From Roseateles depolymerans (GTDB lineage Bacteria; Pseudomonadota; Gammaproteobacteria; Burkholderiales; Burkholderiaceae_C), in contig NZ_QUMT01000002.1 in NCBI RefSeq assembly GCF_003387155.1, positions 1-64,000 on the forward strand: 64,000 nt of DNA, written 5' to 3'. Shown one piece after another: positions 1-9,131 of the stretch; the stretch's first letter is position 1, and the number at the start of each line of letters is the position of its first letter. The notes under the pieces are model-generated. The model worked only from the letters and a program-made list of their open reading frames with translations. It searched no databases and was not told the origin of the DNA. The position numbers and the translations under genes are program-made.

Positions 1-94
1 GGTCCCACCCCTTCCCATCCCGAACAGGACCGTGAAACGACTCAGCGCCGATGATAGTGCGGATTCCCGTGTGAAAGTAGGTCATCGTCAGGCT
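1..94 (+). rRNA. rrf: 5S ribosomal RNA, 3' part
   Basis: The first ~94 bases match the 3' three quarters of a bacterial 5S rRNA: the conserved CCCATCCCGAAC loop region is at positions 13-24 and the GTGAAAGTAGG segment at 71-81, ending near GGCT at 94. The 5' end lies before the window. A strong terminator hairpin follows directly, so this is the end of an rrn operon. The exact 3' end is an estimate. Confidence 0.93.
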
Positions 95-105
95 ATTAAC
101 CCTGC

Positions 106-139
106 AAACCCCCTGAACTCCAGCAGTTCAGGGGGTTTT
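106..139 (+). terminator. Rho-independent terminator of the rrn operon
   Basis: An inverted repeat with AACCCCCTGAACT on the left and AGTTCAGGGGGTT on the right, separated by a short loop, is followed by TTTTGCTTTT. It sits a dozen bases after the 5S rRNA, the expected place for the rrn terminator. Confidence 0.9.
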
Positions 140-360
140 GCTTTTGGGAATTCCAACTTCCGCGGATTCAAAGTCCCGCGGATTCAAAACTGGCAACGCA
201 ACGGGAATTGCGCAGGGCAGGGGGTTCAAATGACCCCGCAATCTCCCATCAAATGCCCCCGACTGATGGCTCAATATGACTAAAGCCCTGTTGAATGGGC
301 CCTTCGAGCAACGGGCACAAGGCTAGACTGCGGAGAACAAAAACTTCGGCCAGTTCTGTC

Positions 361-3300
361 ATGCGGGACCTGATCCATTCGCTGATTCGCTCCGGCGCCG
401 CCTGCGTCGCGACACTCCTGCAGAACATTCACAAGCTGGACCGGCTCCCCGTCGTCGCTGTGGCTGCGTTTCTCGGCTCAGCGTCTCTTCCGCTTCAGGC
501 CATGCAACTGAGCAAGATGGTGCCTGAGGGAGAGGTCAGAACCGTTGCCAATGTCGTCGTCCAATTCACCGAGTCGGTCAAACCGATCGGTGATCTGAGG
601 GGGGAGGCACCGGTGTCCGTCCGCTGCACGCCCGAGGGCGTGGCCGCCGGCGAGGGCCGTTGGACCAATGACAAGGAATGGGTCTTCGAATTCAAGCGCC
701 CCCTTCCCTCCGGGGCCCGATGCAGCATCCAGGCCAGTGACTCCTTCACTCCCACCGCGCCTGGCGTCTCTCGCACCTGGGTGGGCAAGAGAGAGGTCAA
801 GTTCTTCGTCTCTGCACCTTTTGTGGAACGCACCAATCCCTGGGAGGGGAGTGAGGTGGAAGAGGAGCAGCGCTTCCTGCTGAAGCTGTCGGCCACCGCG
901 AAGGCCAGCAGCATCGCAGCCGGCATGTGGTGTGAGACGTCATCGACCGGCGAGCGGATTCCCGTTGTGATGGCACCGGACGCCGACCGCGTGGCTGCGA
1001 TGAAATCCCAGCGCATTCCCCCCGGCAACGACACCTGGGTGATGGTGGGCTGTCAGCGTCCCTTGCCGCCGGGCAGCCGTCTGGGTTTGATCTGGGGGCC
1101 AGGCATTGCCTCAGCCGTCGACAGCACCGTCACCACCCGTGGCGAACAGCGCTTGAACTTCACCGTGCGCAAGCCGCTGACGGCCGAATTCAGTTGCGAG
1201 CGTGAGCGCGCCAATTCGCCCTGCATTCCGATCCGTCCGGTCGAGGTCAGTTTCTCCGAGCCGATCGCCAAGGATCTGGCCATGGCCGTTCGCCTGCGCG
1301 GCCCGGACAACAAGCTCTACAGTCCATCCAAGGAGAAGTCCACCAACAACGGGGACGATGGCGCCACGCTGCGCCGCGTTGTGTTTCCGTTTCCACTGCC
1401 CGAGTCGACCTCGCTGCAACTGGAGCTGCCCAAAGGCATCAAGGATGTGAGCGGTCGCCCGCTGTCCAACGCCGCCAGCTTCCCGATGACGGTCCAGACC
1501 GGCGCCGCGCCGCCACTGGCCAAGTTTGCAGCGTCGCCCTTCGGCATCGTGGAATGGGATACCCGCGAACCCAGCCTGGTGCCGCTGACCCTGCGCCACG
1601 TGCAGCCTGAACTGCAAACAGGCGGTCCTGGCAAAGTGCTGGTCAAGCGCGTCACCGATGACCTGGAAGTTCTGCGCTGGTTCTCCAAGCTGCGGAAGGC
1701 TGGCTTCGAGGAATGGACCTCGCGTGAAGCGCCGATGCTGAAGGGCGACTCCACCGCGCTGCCCCTGGAGCTGCCCAAGTCGGACAACCCCAAGGCCGAC
1801 ATGGAAGTCGTGGGCGTGCCGCTGCGTCAGCCGGGCTACCACGTGCTCGAGGTCGCATCCCCGCGCCTGGGCAAGAGTCTGCTGGAACCGCCGGCAACGA
1901 TGTATGTGCGCACAGGCGTGCTGGTGACCAACCTGGGGATCCATTTCAAGCTCGGTCGCGACAACAGCATCGCCTGGGTCACTTCCCTGGACGGCGGACG
2001 CCCGGTTCCCGGCGCCAAAGTCAGCGTCTACAGCTGCACGGGCCAAGCCCTCTGGTCTGGCAAGACCGATGACAACGGCATCGCACGCATCGACCGCCCC
2101 AATCTCCAGCAGGACACCCGCGGCGACTGCCTGGGCGAATCCGGCCTGTACGTGACGGCGCGCCAGACACCCGCCGGACAGGCGGAGGACTTCAGCTTCC
2201 TCTTCACCAGCTGGACGCGCGGCATCGAGACCTGGCGCTTCAACCTGCCCATCAGCTATGGAAGCGCCGAGACAACCGCCCGCGCGCACACCATCACCGA
2301 CCGTCCGCTGCTGCGCCCTGGCGAGCAGCTTTCGATGAAGCATTTTTTCCGCCTGGAGACGCTTCAAGGCCTCAGTGACGCCACGCCGGACCAACTGCCC
2401 GACCAACTGCGCATCATCTTCGCCGCCACCGGTGAAGAGGTTTCCAAGCTGCCGCTGAAGTGGACATCGCCCCGTTACGCCCTCAGCACCTGGCAGGTGC
2501 CGCCCGGCGCGAAGCTGGGCAGCTACCGGCTGGTGCTCCAGCGCGGCGCCGACGGCCAGCGCAGCATGCGCCAGTGGGACAGTGGTGGCATCAAGGTCGA
2601 TGAAATCCGCATTCCTCTGGTCGACGCGCGGCTACTGCCGCCCAAGTCCTCCACTGCCGGCGCCAAAGAAGCGAACTGGGGTGCCCAGTTGAACTACATG
2701 GCCGGTGGCCCGATGGCCCAGGCACCGGTGCAGATCAGCGCGGTGCTGCAGCCTCGCTGGATGTCCTATCCCGGCTACGATGACTTCGCCTTCGAACCCC
2801 CCGAGAATCGCAATGCCGACGCCGCGGTGTCCTCGCGCGACAGCGGCAATGAGGACGGGCCCGACGGCGAAACCGAGGGCACCGACCTCGGCAACCGTCA
2901 GTTGCTGCTGGACAAACTCGCCCTGAAGACGGACAAGCAGGGCGCGGCGCAGTTCCGGGTTCCGCTCGGCTCGCCCATCACCCGGCCGTCCGAGCTGCGG
3001 GTGGAGCTGACCTATCAGGACCCCGACGGCCAGTCCCACACCCGCTCCGCCTCCCAGGTGCTGTGGCCCGCCGATGTGCAGGTGGGCCTGCGGGCGCCCA
3101 CCTGGATCGCCAACGGCCAGGCGCTGCCCATTCAAACGATCGTGCTGGACACTGACGGCAAGCCCGTTGCCGGCCGCTCGGTGAGCATCACGGCCCGCCA
3201 GATCAACACAGTCAGTACCCGCAAGCGCCTGGTGGGCGGCTTCTATGCCTACGAGCAGAAGCGCACCGTGAAGGACCTGGGCGAACTCTGCAAGGCCACC

Positions 3301-6213
3301 TCCGATGCCCAGGGCCTGGCCCGGTGTGAGATCCGCATCGAGCAGTCCGGCCAGGTGGAACTGATCGCCACCGCCACGGACAGCAGCAGTCGCAAGTCCC
3401 AGTCTGCGCGCCCGGTCTGGGTGACCCGCGCCGGCGAACTGTGGTTCGATCAGGAGAATGATGACCGCATCGACGTCATCGCTGACCGCCGTCGTTGGGA
3501 ACCGGGCGAGACGGCCCGCTTCCAGGTCCGCATGCCTTATCGAGACGCCACCGCCCTGATCACGGTGGAGCGCGAAGGCCTGCTCTACAGCGAGGTCAGA
3601 CGCCTGTCCGGCCGCGATCCCTGGGTGGACGTCAAGATCGACAAGGACTGGGCCCCCAACGCTTTTGTCGGGGTCACCGTCGTGCGCGGCCGGCTGCGCG
3701 ACGTGCCCTGGTACTCCTTCTTTACCTGGGGGTGGCGCGATCCCGGTCAGTGGTGGCGTGCCTGGCGTGCGTCCGGCGACTACCAGCCGCCTACCGCGAT
3801 GGTGGATCTGGCCAAGCCCTCTTTCAAGATGGGCATGGCCGGCATCGAGGTCGGTCGCTCCAAGCATGAGCTGAAGGTGGAAGTGCTGCCGCAGCAGGCC
3901 CAGTATGGGGTGCGCCAGTCTGCCCAGGTCCGCGTCCGCGTGACCCAGGATGGGCGCCCGGTGCCCGATGCCCAACTCGCCTTCGCCGCCGTCGATGAAG
4001 GCCTGCTGACGCTGTCGCCCAATGGGAGTTGGAAGCTGCTGGACCATCTGCTTCAGCAGCGTCCCTGGATGGTGTCCACGTCCACCGCCCACAGTGAAAT
4101 CATTGGTCGCCGTCACTACGGACGCAAGGCGGTGGCGGCGGGCGGCGGCGGGGGTTTTGCCACCCGCGAGCTGTTCGACACCCTGCTGACCTGGCAACCC
4201 GCGGTGACGCTCAATGCCCAGGGCGAAGCCGTCATCCAGGTCCCCCTGAACGATTCCCTGACCCGTTTCCGTCTGGTGGCGATTGCCGACGCGCCCGGAC
4301 AGCGGTTTGGGACCGGTGAAAACAGCCTCACGGTGGGACAGGATCTCCAGTTGCTGTCGGGCTTGCCCCCACTGGCCCGCGAGAACGACAAGATGGAAGC
4401 GATGCTGACGGTGCGCAACACCACCAGCCGCGCGATGACCCTGAATCTCTCGCTCAAAGGCGTGGCGACGCTGGAGACCGGTGAGCAGCCCATTCCACCC
4501 CAGACCCGCCAACTGGCCCTGGCCGCAGGGGGCGCCGAGGTGGTGAGCTGGCCCGTGGTGATTCCGGATGGTGCCCAGCGAATCAGCTGGGAGGCCCAGG
4601 CGCTGGAGCAGGGCGGCGCAGGCGCCAAGGATGCAATGAAGGTGGTGCAACAGGTCCAGCCTGCGGTGCCGCTGAGAGTGCTGCAGGCCACACTGCGTCA
4701 GATCGACGGGTCGCTGTCGCTCCCGGTCAGCGCACCCGCGGATGCGCTGCCGCCCCAGGGCGTCAAACGCGGTGGCATCCAGCTCGGCCTGCAGCCGCGG
4801 CTGTCCAGCGCCTTGCCCGGCATTCGGCGCTTCTTTGCGACCTATCCCTACAACTGCCTGGAGCAGCAGACCAGCAAAATCATCGCGCTTCATGACGACG
4901 CCGCCTGGACCACCCTGATGGGCCAGCTGTCGACCTACCAGGATCGCGACGGACTGCTGGGCTACTACCCGCTGTCGAGTACCTACAACCAGGGCAGCGA
5001 CGTGCTGACGGCCTACATCCTCAGCGTGGCCAAGGAGTCCGGCCGCGGCCTGCCCGACAGCGCCCAGACCCGCGCACTGGACGGCCTGGCCGCCTTCGTG
5101 GAGGGCCGAATCGCCCGCAACCAATGGTCGCCGCGCCCGGACGACGAGCCCCGGCGTATCGCCGCCCTCGCTGCCTTGTCGCGCTACGGCCGCGTGACCG
5201 CACGGCAGCTGTCCACGGTGGATGCCGCCCGTCTGCCCACCTGGCCCACGGCAGCGGTCATCGACTGGCTGGTGATCCAGCAGCGTCAGCCCGCGTCGCC
5301 GCAGCGGGACGCGCAGCTGGCCGCCGCCCAGAACCAGTTGCGTGCCCGTATGAGCTATGCGGGCAGCACGCTGCGCTTCGTCAATGAGGACACCGACGCC
5401 TGGTGGTGGCTCATGGACAGCGGGGACAGCAATGCCTCCCGCCTGCTGCTGGCCGTCATCAACGATCCGTCCTGGAAGGACGAAGTGCCTCGCATCGTGA
5501 CCGGGGCCCTGGCCCGCCAGGAGCGGGGTGCCTGGTACAACACCACCGCCAACCTCTGGGGCGCGCTGGCGCTGGAGCGCTTTGGCGCCGTGTTCGAGTC
5601 CAAGGCGGTGGCGGGCAAGACCGAAGCCGCGCTGGGCGGGCAACGGGCGTCGCTGGACTGGACGGCCCAGCCCAAGGGCGGCAACCTCTCGCTGCCATGG
5701 CCCAGCGGTGGAAGCGGTCCGGTGACGGTCACGCAGTCCGGTGAGGGGCGCCCCTGGGTCACCGTGCAGGCGCTGGCGGCCGTCCCCCTGCGATCCCCGC
5801 TGTCCGCCGGCTATAGCGTCAAGCGCAGCATCATCCCGGTCACCCAAAAAGCCGCGCCCGCGTGGACACGCGGCGACGTGCTGCGGATCCGCCTGGAAGT
5901 GGACGCCACGGCGGACATGTCCTGGGTGGTGCTCAGCGACCCGCTGCCCACCGGCGCGGCGGTGGTGACCGGCACCATCGATGCCGACGGCGAACGGGCG
6001 GAAGGGCAGGCCTGGCCCAGCTACATCGAACGCAGCTTTGCCGCCTGGCGCGCGTATTTCGCTTACCTGCCGCAGGGCCACCATGTCTTCGAGTACACGG
6101 TGCGCCTGAACAATGCCGGACGCTTCCAGATGCCGTCCACCCGGGTCGAGGCCATGTACGCACCAGACCGGTTTGGCGAAAGCCCGAACGCCACGATGGA
6201 GGTCGCCCCTTGA
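361..6213 (+). CDS. Alpha-2-macroglobulin family protein (YfhM-like)
   Basis: Large secreted protein of about 1950 residues, related to bacterial alpha-2-macroglobulins such as E. coli YfhM, which trap attacking proteases in the periplasm. The thioester motif CLEQ is present in the context YPYNCLEQQ, with Cys near residue 1499 (codon at 4855). Preceding stretches look like the series of MG beta-sandwich domains plus bait region, and the C-terminal part like the receptor-like domain. The N-terminus has a hydrophobic segment ending LPLQA, which suggests a signal peptide. Unlike YfhM there is no lipobox Cys, so it is probably soluble. An upstream ATG at 295 is in frame; 361 is preferred because it gives a more typical signal peptide, but neither start has a good Shine-Dalgarno. 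It overlaps pbpC, the partner gene also found beside yfhM in E. coli. It is longer than the usual ~1650 residues. Confidence 0.88.
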   Translation: MRDLIHSLIRSGAACVATLLQNIHKLDRLPVVAVAAFLGSASLPLQAMQLSKMVPEGEVRTVANVVVQFTESVKPIGDLRGEAPVSVRCTPEGVAAGEGRWTNDKEWVFEFKRPLPSGARCSIQASDSFTPTAPGVSRTWVGKREVKFFVSAPFVERTNPWEGSEVEEEQRFLLKLSATAKASSIAAGMWCETSSTGERIPVVMAPDADRVAAMKSQRIPPGNDTWVMVGCQRPLPPGSRLGLIWGPGIASAVDSTVTTRGEQRLNFTVRKPLTAEFSCERERANSPCIPIRPVEVSFSEPIAKDLAMAVRLRGPDNKLYSPSKEKSTNNGDDGATLRRVVFPFPLPESTSLQLELPKGIKDVSGRPLSNAASFPMTVQTGAAPPLAKFAASPFGIVEWDTREPSLVPLTLRHVQPELQTGGPGKVLVKRVTDDLEVLRWFSKLRKAGFEEWTSREAPMLKGDSTALPLELPKSDNPKADMEVVGVPLRQPGYHVLEVASPRLGKSLLEPPATMYVRTGVLVTNLGIHFKLGRDNSIAWVTSLDGGRPVPGAKVSVYSCTGQALWSGKTDDNGIARIDRPNLQQDTRGDCLGESGLYVTARQTPAGQAEDFSFLFTSWTRGIETWRFNLPISYGSAETTARAHTITDRPLLRPGEQLSMKHFFRLETLQGLSDATPDQLPDQLRIIFAATGEEVSKLPLKWTSPRYALSTWQVPPGAKLGSYRLVLQRGADGQRSMRQWDSGGIKVDEIRIPLVDARLLPPKSSTAGAKEANWGAQLNYMAGGPMAQAPVQISAVLQPRWMSYPGYDDFAFEPPENRNADAAVSSRDSGNEDGPDGETEGTDLGNRQLLLDKLALKTDKQGAAQFRVPLGSPITRPSELRVELTYQDPDGQSHTRSASQVLWPADVQVGLRAPTWIANGQALPIQTIVLDTDGKPVAGRSVSITARQINTVSTRKRLVGGFYAYEQKRTVKDLGELCKATSDAQGLARCEIRIEQSGQVELIATATDSSSRKSQSARPVWVTRAGELWFDQENDDRIDVIADRRRWEPGETARFQVRMPYRDATALITVEREGLLYSEVRRLSGRDPWVDVKIDKDWAPNAFVGVTVVRGRLRDVPWYSFFTWGWRDPGQWWRAWRASGDYQPPTAMVDLAKPSFKMGMAGIEVGRSKHELKVEVLPQQAQYGVRQSAQVRVRVTQDGRPVPDAQLAFAAVDEGLLTLSPNGSWKLLDHLLQQRPWMVSTSTAHSEIIGRRHYGRKAVAAGGGGGFATRELFDTLLTWQPAVTLNAQGEAVIQVPLNDSLTRFRLVAIADAPGQRFGTGENSLTVGQDLQLLSGLPPLARENDKMEAMLTVRNTTSRAMTLNLSLKGVATLETGEQPIPPQTRQLALAAGGAEVVSWPVVIPDGAQRISWEAQALEQGGAGAKDAMKVVQQVQPAVPLRVLQATLRQIDGSLSLPVSAPADALPPQGVKRGGIQLGLQPRLSSALPGIRRFFATYPYNCLEQQTSKIIALHDDAAWTTLMGQLSTYQDRDGLLGYYPLSSTYNQGSDVLTAYILSVAKESGRGLPDSAQTRALDGLAAFVEGRIARNQWSPRPDDEPRRIAALAALSRYGRVTARQLSTVDAARLPTWPTAAVIDWLVIQQRQPASPQRDAQLAAAQNQLRARMSYAGSTLRFVNEDTDAWWWLMDSGDSNASRLLLAVINDPSWKDEVPRIVTGALARQERGAWYNTTANLWGALALERFGAVFESKAVAGKTEAALGGQRASLDWTAQPKGGNLSLPWPSGGSGPVTVTQSGEGRPWVTVQALAAVPLRSPLSAGYSVKRSIIPVTQKAAPAWTRGDVLRIRLEVDATADMSWVVLSDPLPTGAAVVTGTIDADGERAEGQAWPSYIERSFAAWRAYFAYLPQGHHVFEYTVRLNNAGRFQMPSTRVEAMYAPDRFGESPNATMEVAP

Positions 6214-8492
6214 AAGCCAGCGCGCTCCTTTGCACCGCACTCCTGTGCGGCGCGCTTGGCGCGCAGGCTGCGGAGATTCCCGGCTTCCAGCAGGTCCGCG
6301 ATCAGCACCGCGTCTCCGACTTCATCCTGCTGGACCGACAGGGCCAGCCCCTGCAGGGCCTGCGCCTGGATCCCCGCCGTCGGGCCCTGGGCTGGGTGCC
6401 ACTGCAGGACATGTCGCCGGCACTGCTGCGGGCCATGCTGCTGTCCGAAGACCAGCGCTTCTACGAGCACAGCGGTGTGGACTGGTCCGCCGTCGCCAGC
6501 AGTGCCTGGGGCAATCTCTGGAACAGCCGCACCCGGGGCGCCTCGACGGTGACCATGCAGCTCGCGGGTCTGCTGGATGAGGACCTGGCCCAGCGTGGCG
6601 GCCGCAGCATGACGCAGAAACTCGGCCAGGCCTGGACGGCGGGACGACTGGAGAAGCGCTGGACCAAGGCGCAGATCCTGGAGGCGTATCTCAACCTGGT
6701 CCCGCTGCGCGGCGAATTGGTGGGGGTGCCGGCCGCCGCACAGACCCTGTTTGGCAAGCGTGCGTCCGGGCTGGACCATCGTGAATCGGCGTTGCTGGCC
6801 GCCATGCTGCGCGCGCCCAACGCGAGCCCCGCGCGCCTCACCGAGCGCGCCTGCGGTCTGCTCAAGGCCATGCAGGAACGCTGCACCGGCCTGGAGGATG
6901 AACTGGGCGCCATCCTGGCCCGCAAGCCCTTGCAGTGGGCGGATGCGCCGCAATGGGCGCCGCACTATGCCCGGCTGGTGCTGCGTCCGGACGGCCCAGC
7001 TGCCCAGCGCAGCAGCCTGGACGGGCGCGTCCAGCGCCTGGCGGTGGAGTCGCTGAGCCGACAGCTCGGAGAATTGCAGGAACGCGCGGTGGAAGACGGG
7101 GCGGTCGTGGTGCTGGACAACGCCACGGGCGAGGTCCGCGCGTGGGTGGGATCGAGCGGACAACGCTCGGAAGCCGCGCAGGTGGACCATGTGCTGTCGC
7201 GCCGGCAGCCCGGCTCGGCCCTCAAGCCCTTTGTCTATGAACTGGCGCTGGAGCGTCGTCTGATCACCGCTGCCAGCCTGCTGGACGACACACCGGCCCA
7301 GATCCCGACCGCGGCCGGTGTCTACCTGCCGCAGAACTACGACAAGCACTATCGCGGCTGGGTGAGCGCTCGCGCCGCACTGGGCAACAGCATGAACGTT
7401 CCCGCGGTGCGCCTGGGACTGATGCTGACGCCCGAGGCCGTGTTCGAACGGCTCAACGCCCTGGGCCTGCAGTTGCCGGAGACGGGCGGGTTCTATGGCC
7501 CCTCCCTGGCCCTCGGCAGTGCGGATGTGACCTTGCTGGCGCTGACCAATGCCTACAGGGCGCTGGCCAACGGCGGACGCTACAGCGAGGTGCCGCTCGC
7601 AAAGAGCCTTTCCGCCGCACCGACCCCGACGGCGCCAATCGCAAACGCCCCCGCAAGTGCCGCCCCGACAAGTGCCGCCCCGACAAGTGCCGCAGCCACA
7701 CGTGCCGCAGCCACACGTGCCCCCACGGCCACGCAGAACCGCACCCCGCCCCCCACCCAACGGACCGCAAGCCCACGGCTCGTCGCCGATCCCCGCGCCA
7801 GTTTCATCATTGCGGACATCCTGTCCGACAACAACGCCCGTGCCATCACCTTCGGCCTGACCAGTGCGCTGGCCTTGCCATTCCCCGCCGCCGTCAAGAC
7901 GGGCACCAGCAAGGACATGCGAGACAACTGGTGCGTCGGCTGGTCCTCCCGCTACACCGTGGGGGTCTGGGTCGGCAATTCGAATGGTTCCGCCATGCAG
8001 CAGGTCTCCGGCGTCAGCGGTGCGGCGCCGGTGTGGCGCGACGTGATGCTGGCCTTGCATGCCGGCGCGCCCGGCCAGGCCTTTGTGCCGCCGCCGGGCC
8101 TGGTGCATCAGCCGGTGCGCTTCGAGACCGTCCAGGAACCTGCCCGCCAGGAGTACTTCCTGGCAGGCACCGAGCAGTCGGTGCTGCGAACCGCCGGGAC
8201 CGAGGTGCTGATCAGCAACCCCGCGCCCGGGGCCATCTATGCCCTGGACCCGGACATTCCGCCGGCCCACCAGCGCCTGCGTTTCCAGCACCAGGGGCAA
8301 CTGGGGGCTGCCGGGCCCGCCCGCTGGCGGCTGGACGGTCGTCCGGTCGGGCAGGGGCCCCAGGTGGACTGGATGCCCATGCCCGGCCACCATGAACTCC
8401 AACTGGTGGATGCCAAGGGGCGGGAGCTGCAGCGGGTCAGATTCGAGGTCCGTGGGGCCTCCATCCGTGCAGGCCGCAGGTCAGGCCTTTGA
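6210..8492 (+). CDS. pbpC: Penicillin-binding protein 1C
   Basis: Bifunctional peptidoglycan glycosyltransferase/transpeptidase of about 760 residues, close to the 770 of E. coli PbpC. The glycosyltransferase motifs EDQRFYEHSG (Glu near residue 80), GASTVTMQLA and EAYLNLVPLR are visible. The transpeptidase has SALK (Ser336), SMN (Ser394) and KTGTS (Lys563), and the C-terminus resembles the PbpC-specific BiPBP domain. The chosen start is TTG at 6210, overlapping the stop of the macroglobulin gene, with GGAGG at 6198-6202 seven bases upstream; a signal-like segment ending GAQAA follows. Tight coupling to the macroglobulin gene fits joint envelope defence. An Ala/Thr/Pro-rich insert before KTG (residues ~470-515) is encoded by a 15-bp tandem repeat and is not usual for the family. 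Confidence 0.93.
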   Translation: MKASALLCTALLCGALGAQAAEIPGFQQVRDQHRVSDFILLDRQGQPLQGLRLDPRRRALGWVPLQDMSPALLRAMLLSEDQRFYEHSGVDWSAVASSAWGNLWNSRTRGASTVTMQLAGLLDEDLAQRGGRSMTQKLGQAWTAGRLEKRWTKAQILEAYLNLVPLRGELVGVPAAAQTLFGKRASGLDHRESALLAAMLRAPNASPARLTERACGLLKAMQERCTGLEDELGAILARKPLQWADAPQWAPHYARLVLRPDGPAAQRSSLDGRVQRLAVESLSRQLGELQERAVEDGAVVVLDNATGEVRAWVGSSGQRSEAAQVDHVLSRRQPGSALKPFVYELALERRLITAASLLDDTPAQIPTAAGVYLPQNYDKHYRGWVSARAALGNSMNVPAVRLGLMLTPEAVFERLNALGLQLPETGGFYGPSLALGSADVTLLALTNAYRALANGGRYSEVPLAKSLSAAPTPTAPIANAPASAAPTSAAPTSAAATRAAATRAPTATQNRTPPPTQRTASPRLVADPRASFIIADILSDNNARAITFGLTSALALPFPAAVKTGTSKDMRDNWCVGWSSRYTVGVWVGNSNGSAMQQVSGVSGAAPVWRDVMLALHAGAPGQAFVPPPGLVHQPVRFETVQEPARQEYFLAGTEQSVLRTAGTEVLISNPAPGAIYALDPDIPPAHQRLRFQHQGQLGAAGPARWRLDGRPVGQGPQVDWMPMPGHHELQLVDAKGRELQRVRFEVRGASIRAGRRSGL
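7656..7715 (+). repeat. 15-bp tandem repeat inside pbpC
   Basis: Four 15-bp units in register: two copies of AGTGCCGCCCCGACA, then AGTGCCGCAGCCACA and CGTGCCGCAGCCACA. They encode SAAPT, SAAPT, SAAAT and RAAAT. The unit length is a multiple of three, so copy-number change keeps the frame and would only lengthen or shorten a linker in the transpeptidase region. Confidence 0.85.
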
Positions 8493-8578
8493 AGACGCAT
8501 TTCGTCGCGCATGGCTAGCATGTCATTCCCTGACTTTCGATACTCCCCTCCGCCGCTACCATTGGCACGAGGACACTC

Positions 8579-8905
8579 ATGAGTCGCCATCACTGCCTGC
8601 CCCGATTGACCACAGTCCGCCTGCTGGGTCCAGCCCTGCTGGGCCTGTCGCTGTTGCTGCCGATGGGGCCGGCGCAGGCCAGCGAGGTGGTCAAGCTGGC
8701 TCGCCTGCTCATCACGGGCAAGCGCCAGCCGAGCAAGCCGCCGGTGGCCCCCCAGACCGGAACCGCCGATCGAGGCGGCGCCACCGATGCGCCCGGTCCG
8801 CAGAGCAAATACAGCGAACCCGACACCCCGGTGCAGCAGGCGCATGCAGGGACGGAGAGGCGCGGCACCTCCGACACCACGGCCACGTTTTCGATGACGG
8901 ACTGA
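8579..8905 (+). CDS. Small exported hypothetical protein
   Basis: A 108-residue protein with a clear signal peptide: a basic N-terminus, the hydrophobic run LLGPALLGLSLLLP and a likely cleavage after GPAQA near residue 34. The mature part is short, hydrophilic and rich in Pro, Thr and Gly, with no domain that I recognise and no Cys. GAGGA six bases before the ATG is a good ribosome binding site. It follows pbpC by 86 bases on the same strand, so it may share that transcript. Codon use is like its neighbours, which supports a real gene; function unknown. Confidence 0.6.
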   Translation: MSRHHCLPRLTTVRLLGPALLGLSLLLPMGPAQASEVVKLARLLITGKRQPSKPPVAPQTGTADRGGATDAPGPQSKYSEPDTPVQQAHAGTERRGTSDTTATFSMTD

Positions 8906-9131
8906 TTCCGCCATCGCGAACCCCTCATCGCACGAAGCTTCATCGCACCATCCGCGGGCGTTCTGCCCCAGCTCCCATCATTTCCGCACGGACCCGGTGC
9001 CCTCGCCGTTGTCACTGTGCGGTAAGTCGCTGAGCGCGCCGAATTCACCGGTGTTCCCCTCCTGACAGCAACAGATTGCAACGTCACACTGCGCTGCTTT
9101 CGCCCCACAAGGGCCTGTTGAGGATCCGGGA

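Noticed and set aside
2632-6240. A 1202-codon open frame opposite the macroglobulin gene, and similar long frames opposite pbpC, the permease at 27-29.5 kb, cheA and fliF
   Set aside because: All mirror strongly coding sense frames, have no ribosome binding sites and no recognisable domain.
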